Source: Guyanagaster necrorhizus
Lineage: Eukaryota > Basidiomycota > Agaricomycetes > Agaricales > Physalacriaceae
Direction: 5' to 3'
Length of the DNA stretch: 64,000 nucleotides
NCBI RefSeq assembly: GCF_019112545.1
Contig: NW_025064886.1
Span: forward strand, 353,277-417,276
In this document: piece by piece, positions 57,391-64,000 of the stretch
Layout: each line of letters begins with the position of its first letter
How positions within the stretch are numbered: the stretch's first letter is position 1
Translations under genes and position numbers: made by a program
The notes under the pieces: generated by a model
What the model saw: only the letters and a program-made list of their open reading frames with translations
What the model was told of the DNA's origin: nothing
Database searches by the model: none

Positions 57391-57615
57391 TTTTACGATA
57401 GTCTTGAGGCCTTGACGGGAAAAGCTTGAGGATGGAGGATGAGTTCGTCCTGAACTTGAAAAATGTGTGTGACTAAGCCTATAATTTTGGAAATTACGTC
57501 CCGACCTAAGGGTTAAATAATGTACTTTGAAAACTATTTAAATAATTACAAACTCCTGATGTCGTACGGCTGTGGAAGTAGCTACATACGAGTGCTACAG
57601 TGCTAGCACCTTACC
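57391..57615. promoter_or_regulatory. 225-bp divergent promoter region (eL8 / large repeat protein)
   Basis: Start codons at 57390 (minus) and 57616 (plus) diverge across 225 bases. The sequence just above eL8 is pyrimidine-rich on its coding strand, as usual for ribosomal-protein genes. An AT-rich core lies at about 57480-57555. Confidence 0.5.
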
Positions 57616-60600
57616 ATGTCATCGAAAGACTCCGAAGAGGGACGACGCGTACGTAGGCCCCGAAGATTACTTTCTACCGACTCAACCAAAACATCGTCCT
57701 CTCGTCAGTCTTCGTCTGATGTCTCTCTCTCTGATGATGATACTCGAAAGCATAATGCCCGGGGGCACTCCAAGTTCTCTCCACTATCTCAGTTGGATGA
57801 AGTACCGCAGGAGGAGCTTGAAGGGTGGATGAGGCAGGGTATCGTTGACTCCCCTCTCAATTCCCCAGAGAATCCATTTGATGTGCCGTTGCCTCGCTCT
57901 GAAAGTCCCAAACCAGCAAAGCCCAAACTTGAAATTCGAACGGGTCCATCACTACTGGCAAAAGCATCCTCTGCCTCTGATAATGGCCCTCTTCCATCTC
58001 CAGGAGCAGCTCGGTGGGACCACATACGTCAGCACGTTTTGCCATCATCTGCAGTCTTCTCCGGTGCTTCGAGAGCTCCATCCACGCATGTGACGTCTTC
58101 CTCGACCTCCTCCACACAGAATACTTCACGTGCGCCTACCCCCAAAGCATCCCGATTTGTTCAGAGATTAGGATTCAAGCAGGCGGCTGAACATGCTCGA
58201 GAAGTTGTCGTGGATGAAAATCGCAAATTTTCCTACGAGCTGCAGAAGGTGTGCTGGTTGGCTAGGCATGATGAGCCGTCCTCCGCAGTGAAAATCGAGC
58301 AACATGGAACGCCTTACCTCCCCTTCATGTCTAGTACCTCACTCAATATGCACGCACCTTCCATTTCTATGAGCCAGTCTAACAAGAGGCATGACATGCG
58401 TCGCCAGTCCATGCAGTCTTTATCCTCCTCCCCTCAGACTACGTCATCCCTGAAGCAGCTTTATCACGTACTATTGCTTCACTCAACGCCTTCGCCGGAC
58501 GGTAGGGAGCCGGCGCCACAACTTCCGCTTCAGAAATTCGTCCTATCAACGCTCCTAATCCCCTTTCTCACGCTTGAGAAAGATAATCGTCTTGATGAGG
58601 AACGGTGGTTTGCCATCGAAGCATTCGAGATTATTCGGAAAACTTGGCATCCTTTGGACGAGGCATGCATTTTTCCCTCTAAAATTCTGTTATGCCACTG
58701 ACCAGACAGTAAGATTGAAGGTATCGAAAGAAGCATGTGGTGTATCAAGGCGGCCCTTATCCCCCCTGCTCCCATTCGCATGCGACTCGTTACATCACTG
58801 TGGCACCTAACCGTCCCCCCAGAAAGTCTTTCCCCTGCAACCTCACCTACTACGTTACAAGGACTTTGTCAAGGCTTGTTTTCTCTTCTTCCTTGGGTGC
58901 AGCTGCATACGGAAGAAGGTAAGCTTTTAACTCAAATCATATACCAAGTCCGTACTGGGTCGTGCGGTGAAATCCACAAAGCGTCGATCGAAAGCGAATT
59001 TAATGCTTCCCTTGTCAACGGCGACACCGTACAAACTATTCGCGATGCGGTCGTCGTTGAAGCTCTCGGAAAGTGCATGGAAAATTCAACCGACGCTGAC
59101 AGACGGTGGCTATTGGTGAACTTCTTAGAGGTAGGTGACCACTGTAACCATCATTGGAGGCGTCTAATATTGCGTATCTCCTCTAGGAACACTGGCCGAT
59201 ACCGCCCCAAGACTTGGCACTTTCATCTGTCTTGGACGCCATACATTCACGCAAATTGAACGTGTTTACGCGTGTATTTTGTTCGCTACTGGAATCTACA
59301 TCCCCAGAGAGCAATAGACGAGTGAATGACGCCCACCATGTTATCAAGTTCCTACAAACGAGAGCTATTCCAGAGCTGGAACTTCTTTCAGCCAAGAATC
59401 TCGAGGCAAAGTGCAATGTTATAAAATGTATTTTGATTATGTTAATGGCAGAAGATATGAACGACGTTGTTCGATGGTGCATCTCTATCATATGTCGTTG
59501 GTATCGAAATGCGGGTAGTTGGAAAGATAACTTCAACCAAGGGTTGAAACATATTGTAAGATGGACCAGAACTGTATGCGTGATGTGTCCTGACTTGCAT
59601 CTTCCAGATTACAGAAGGGCTATGGCAGTTCATCATCGTCATTTTGACTTCGTTGGCTGAAGTACTGCCACAAGATGTTCGGAAACCAGTGATAGCGTTC
59701 ATGCTACCACTATTAAATGACGTGAGTCTGGGAGGTTGCTAAATTTCATCACTATCTTAGACCTAGCTCTACAGCGCTTAGTTGACAATCCTCCGCCGCA
59801 TCCTTGTCTTCCCCTTACCGCCCTGTTCAACACCTTGTCACAGGCCTATCCTCAGATCTTCTATAAACCCCTTTTTCTTTGTGCAGCATCTGTCAAAGAG
59901 ATTGCTGTTGTCAACCATCTCTGTACGATCACAATAATGTCAAGGTTTCTTCCCGATTTTTGGGTCCGTGATGCAGAAATGATATCTGTCGCGGTCATGA
60001 GTGACATCGGGGGTGGCGGTGATGCTAATGGTAAGGGAAAGGCAAAGGAGGGTGCATGGGGGAATGCCCGGCTCGGACAGTCTGTATTGCTGGTTGAGTT
60101 GATAGGAAAAGTACAAGGTATAAGGCGGGAGAAGGAGAATACCTCGGTCAGTCGATCCTTTTGGCGACGATCATGCCATCTCATGACCTGCACATATAGA
60201 TTCCGGAAGCTGCCCTTGTTGATATGATCAAGTTCGCTATTGAGTTAGAGGCTCGTTTGACTCTTATGCTCCAGACTAAGGTTGATGCTTCTTATTGTAC
60301 CTTGGGTTTGATAGCTGAGCCATGCATAGGAGCGTACATTCATGGTACCGCCGTCCCAGCGATTGTTGTTTTGCGTTCTATTCAGAGAAATCAGACTGTT
60401 AACACGTTCCATGAAAGGGTATGTCGAGTAGATATGTCATTCCAGCCATACTAAATATGCCTCAAGAGCTCCTTGGTTGCCCCAGATCGTCTCATGGTAT
60501 ATCGATTATCACAATGATCCTGAGCAGGATGCTTTCAATGACGAAGTCAACGATGCAGTCACCATCATTCAGTCTCTTTTCGTTATGGCGCAAGATGCTC

Positions 60601-63600
60601 ACTCCCATAAGGTAGTTTGAATAGTCCTCTGGAAAAGCATCTGCTTATGAAAATTTAGCGTCGGAGCACTAGGCTCTTATCCTTTGTGCTTGACCCCGCC
60701 ATTCCCAATGCCAACAATGGATCGGAAATATTCTCTGTTCTAAGTCAGCGGTCCAAGCTAATTAAGTCCTTATCGAAAGGTTATATCTCTCGGGCAATGA
60801 AGCTTTTGGTAACCATGTCTCTCCTGCTGACTCCAGAGAATATGCGACGAATAGGGCCCATAGTATGGCAGCACTACTTAGACGAAACTGAAACTTCCGT
60901 CCTAGCATCGGTAAGAATATACTGGTTGCCTTAGTTCTCTCTCTTATCATAGCTCCAGGCATGTTACTTAATCATGCAATGTGCCGAGAAAACCTCTGTC
61001 GATCTTCAAGCCCTGGTAGAGACAGATTTGGCTAGGTAATATCGGAACCTCTATTGACATTATCCACCACATCTTGATCGTATCATCAGTGCGGACTATG
61101 GTACGAAGCTCAGAGCTGTCCAACGCGTGAGCACATTGTCGACATGGCGCTTCCAGATAGCATCACAGCATGTTGTATCTGATCGTCAGCATCGCCCTTT
61201 CAGACTGGCTCGGGGACCGCTTCCTTTCATTGCAACAGACATGGGGTCGAGCCAATATGTCAGAGAAGACGACAGTCTTGAGACCAAAGATAACCTTCCG
61301 TTGGAGATGAGGAAGCGTTTGGCCGAGATAGGATGGGTAGAAGACGACACTCCCATCAATCAGCAGATCGAGTGGATTCGTACACCTATGTCATTGCTCC
61401 CAATTCAACAACTGGATCGCCTAGATTTCTCGAATGCGGAGAGTTTCCCATCGTCGCCTATCGCCAGCCCCATTTCTTCTCCTCAGCAAGGGTCCCCCAC
61501 CCTTGGAGACACATCTGACGAAGTCGCTCTTCTTCGACGCAACTCGAGCTCTGGCGGTCCTATGTATGGCGTAAAACGAAGAGCAGTCTTTGTGCCAGCG
61601 TTGACCCGTATCTTTCCACTTCTCGTCTCTATGGCGTTTGACGAGGACTTCACTATTGCGTGCAGCACCCGCAGCACTGTACTTGACTTGATGCGTAACG
61701 ATGCTGCATTGTTGGCGAGGCCGGTTTTGGATCTCCTTGCGGAAGGTTCAAAGGATATATCAGCCGCGGTTGACTCACTTCGTGCTCTGCTTCATGTGCG
61801 ACGAAATCTCCCCCCCTCCATGGCTCATCATATCTTCAATTATTTGGCCGGATTTCTGAAACATAATGCAAAGAATGCTATAACGAAGGAAGCTTTGCTT
61901 GAATATGCGTACATCATCCCTATAATCGCTAAGCTGGTTCCGCAAGTCAGTGATTTGTCGTTGCGAGACTTTCGAAGAGCTAAAATCGATACCTACTTTG
62001 TCCCTTCCGGTGCCTTGTGGTTTCCTCCTAACTCAAACCCATTCATGTTCCCTGATTCTTCGGGAGGGTCCGAGAACAGTTTAAATGAGGTTTCTCCTCG
62101 CCTCATTGCCGTGACTATGATTCGCATCTCTCAAAACATTCTCTTTCTTGACTTGCTCAAGAAAAATCCTCAGGATGTCCAACTTGTCAGAAAGAGCATG
62201 TCCAGACTGGTCCTCCCTTCCATGGATGATCCATACGATGCGCGAGCGCTTGAACTGAAAGATTTCATTCCAAGGAAAGGGACCGGGAGCAACGGGACGC
62301 AGTCACGCGGCTCTAAGTTAAGGGCCATGTCAGTGCTTCTTTCACGAAGTTATTTGCCACTCGTTGCACAAGTGTTCCGTTCTATGTCCCGGCATCTGAA
62401 TGACAGGAGCGAATTGGCGGTTCTGGTGGAAGGGTTGAATCGGATTCTGCTAGTTCATGGCAGTGACATCGGTATTGTCAGCCAAGCATTAATTGGTCAG
62501 TTCCCTCGTTTTTAGCCTCACGATTCGGTTCTGAGCGTGATCGATAGCGTTCATGGTGGCCAGTACTCGGTTTCATCGTCTTTTCATATCGCGGGGTGGA
62601 TATACTCTTTTCATGCCCGTGATTATTAAAGTCTACACCGAAGCCGACAATTTAGGGATCAGAATGGCAATCGAATATGCCGTTAATAGGTTCTTCGCAC
62701 ACCACAGAGAGGCCTTTGTGTACCAAAGTATGGACGCAATGGCTCACATTATGGCCACCACGGACATCGAAGCGGAATGGGTCGCTGAGAGTGTATATGC
62801 CCTCTTCTCGTCCTTGAGAAAAATGATCTCTCCGGCTACTCAAGATGCTGCTGGGATCCACAATTCTAACAAACTTCAGGAGCGAGAAGCTCTTCTTGTT
62901 CTTACTGCCGAAGAGAAGCCCCAGACATTTCTGGCATCATTGCGACCAAGCGGAGGTCAGGGAAAAACCATCCCTATCGATATACCCGAAGAATACGAGG
63001 CCAAAAGGTTGACGGTGGACAATTTCGTTCGGCTTTTCCTTACGGTCATAGCGCATGATTTAACCATTATACGTTCTGAGCAATTCTTGCGATTCTTGCG
63101 ATTCCTTACTCCGCATCTGTATCATGCCTCCTCTTCAGCGAGAAACGTCTTACAGCAAGGGGTTGAAGCGCTGGGCATGGTGCTTCTCAGGGCATCATCT
63201 AAAAATAAAGCTGAAAGTTCGAGCCGTCTGGTGGAAGGGGATCCTCAAGAGGTAGCGATCGATGAGATTCTAGATCAGCAGCTCCACGAAAAATCCAAAA
63301 CTCCTAGTGATTTCGTGTCGATGCGTCTTCAGTATCTCTACCTTATCGTCGCGTTCACGCGAGCTGGTGGCCATCTCTCTATGCAAGCATCTCACAGAAA
63401 TTTGGAACTTGTCAAACTGCTCCTTCGTGAGTCCACAAGTGAACTTGACAATGCCATTTCGTCGTTCCTCGCAGATTATATGAAATCAGCTTTTGAGCAA
63501 GATCCCCCTCGAGATCTCAAGGGACTTGTTGCGTTCCTGAAAGATTTGGCCCCCGTCGTCAGCTCGTATTCGCTCACCATAAACTTCTCCGGATTATTTG

Positions 63601-64000
63601 AAGCCACCCATCGTCTTTGCACTAACCCGCAATATGCCAAGGACCCAGGTTTCTCTCAATTGGTTGTTACCCAGATATGCTCGGCAGGTCTCAAGGCATG
63701 CGCATTAGCCGCGACGGAGAAACTGCTGCTCACGCTTCCTTGTCGCATATCATTGGTCAATTTGGCAAGCCAAAGTGTGTTCTTATGGGGTGCGGATATC
63801 ATGGCTGAGGTAGAAAAGCACAAGCCTACCTATGACTTCTTGGCAGGAGTTCTTCTACCCTTTGCACTCTCCATGAAGACGGCGACAGATATCGATATGG
63901 ACCGAGGACGCCTAGAACCTTGGCATCGAGAAGCCCACGCTCGTGCTTGGGTACGGCTCCTTTCATATACCATGTTGGCTTGTCAGAAAACAAGACGTCT
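57616..64000 (+). CDS. Very large helical-repeat protein, UNC80-like (tentative); 3' end beyond window
   Basis: The start at 57616 (MSSKDSEEGRRVRRPRR) opens a Ser-rich N-terminus of about 200 residues. It is followed by long stretches of helical, Leu-rich text typical of HEAT/ARM-like scaffolds. Exon 1 ends at 58662 (WHPLDE). The next begins at 58714 (IEGIERSMWCIKAALIPPAP). Further exons include LDAIHSRKLNVFTRVFCSLL (about 59223-59555), a block at 59766-60145 with FLPDFWVRD, and RRSTRLLSFVLDPAIPNAN (from about 60660). Long exons follow at about 61127-62495 and from about 62550 to the window end without a stop. At least 1,800 residues are visible. I connect it tentatively with fungal proteins carrying an UNC80 C-terminal-like region, which in animals belong to the NALCN channel complex, but no short diagnostic motif proves this. 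It could be another large scaffold. The intron set is approximate. Confidence 0.6.

Noticed and set aside
1..64000. CRISPR arrays, operons, bacterial promoters or insertion sequences
   Set aside because: No spaced direct repeats of CRISPR type and no bacterial gene structure. The sequence is intron-rich eukaryotic DNA.

Overview
This window looks like nuclear DNA of a mushroom-forming basidiomycete (Agaricomycetes). The genes are densely packed on both strands and cut by many short GT-AG introns, mostly 43-60 nt. Several encoded proteins belong to families typical of that group: BTB and F-box proteins, DUF6593, a seven-helix hypothetical membrane family, and a CFA20-domain protein with a serine/proline-rich style. 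No function here was confirmed by a search. Identities rest on motifs and on recognising translated, mentally spliced exons.

Layout. 1-2.2 kb: two decayed genes, a BTB/POZ protein and a multi-pass membrane protein. 3.4-8.3 kb: a complete NUM1/Mcp5-type cortical anchor with a C-terminal PH domain. 8.6-12.3 kb: an SDR fragment and mostly non-coding DNA. 12.3-17.0 kb: two paralogous multi-spanning membrane proteins facing tail to tail. 17-20.8 kb: little coding signal, with a possible membrane-protein relic. 20.9-22.3 kb: a two-finger C2H2 transcription factor. 23.8-28.7 kb: a compact housekeeping block with EXO1, an Nnt1/Efm7-like methyltransferase and, divergently from it, 5-formyltetrahydrofolate cyclo-ligase. 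29.2-33.3 kb: an F-box protein and a class I cyclic-nucleotide phosphodiesterase. About 34.2-34.6 kb: a non-LTR retrotransposon fragment. 36.0-37.1 kb: an alpha/beta hydrolase. 40.3-45.2 kb: a proline-rich protein, a CFA20-domain protein and a Ser/Pro-rich conserved protein whose frame depends on a C14 tract. 45.4-51.6 kb: gene-poor, with an F-box/LRR-like relic. 51.6-52.5 kb: Elongator subunit ELP6. 52.7-55.8 kb: a DUF6593 gene and a broken beta-carbonic anhydrase. 56.1-57.4 kb: ribosomal protein eL8. 57.6-64.0 kb: the first part of a very large helical-repeat protein (UNC80-like, tentative) that runs off the window.

The genes do not form a metabolic cluster. The intact ones are housekeeping: DNA repair, tRNA modification (Elongator), translation, folate salvage, cAMP turnover and nuclear/cortical anchoring. 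They are separated by accessory stretches rich in decayed members of expanded agaric families. I saw no convincing new defence or biosynthetic system. The observations most worth checking are the carbonic anhydrase whose zinc-ligand cysteine is a TGA, the C14 tract that splits a conserved gene, the CFA20 protein in a presumably non-ciliated fungus, the inverted membrane-protein pair, and unusual introns (a GC-AG intron and a long intron directly after the eL8 start codon).
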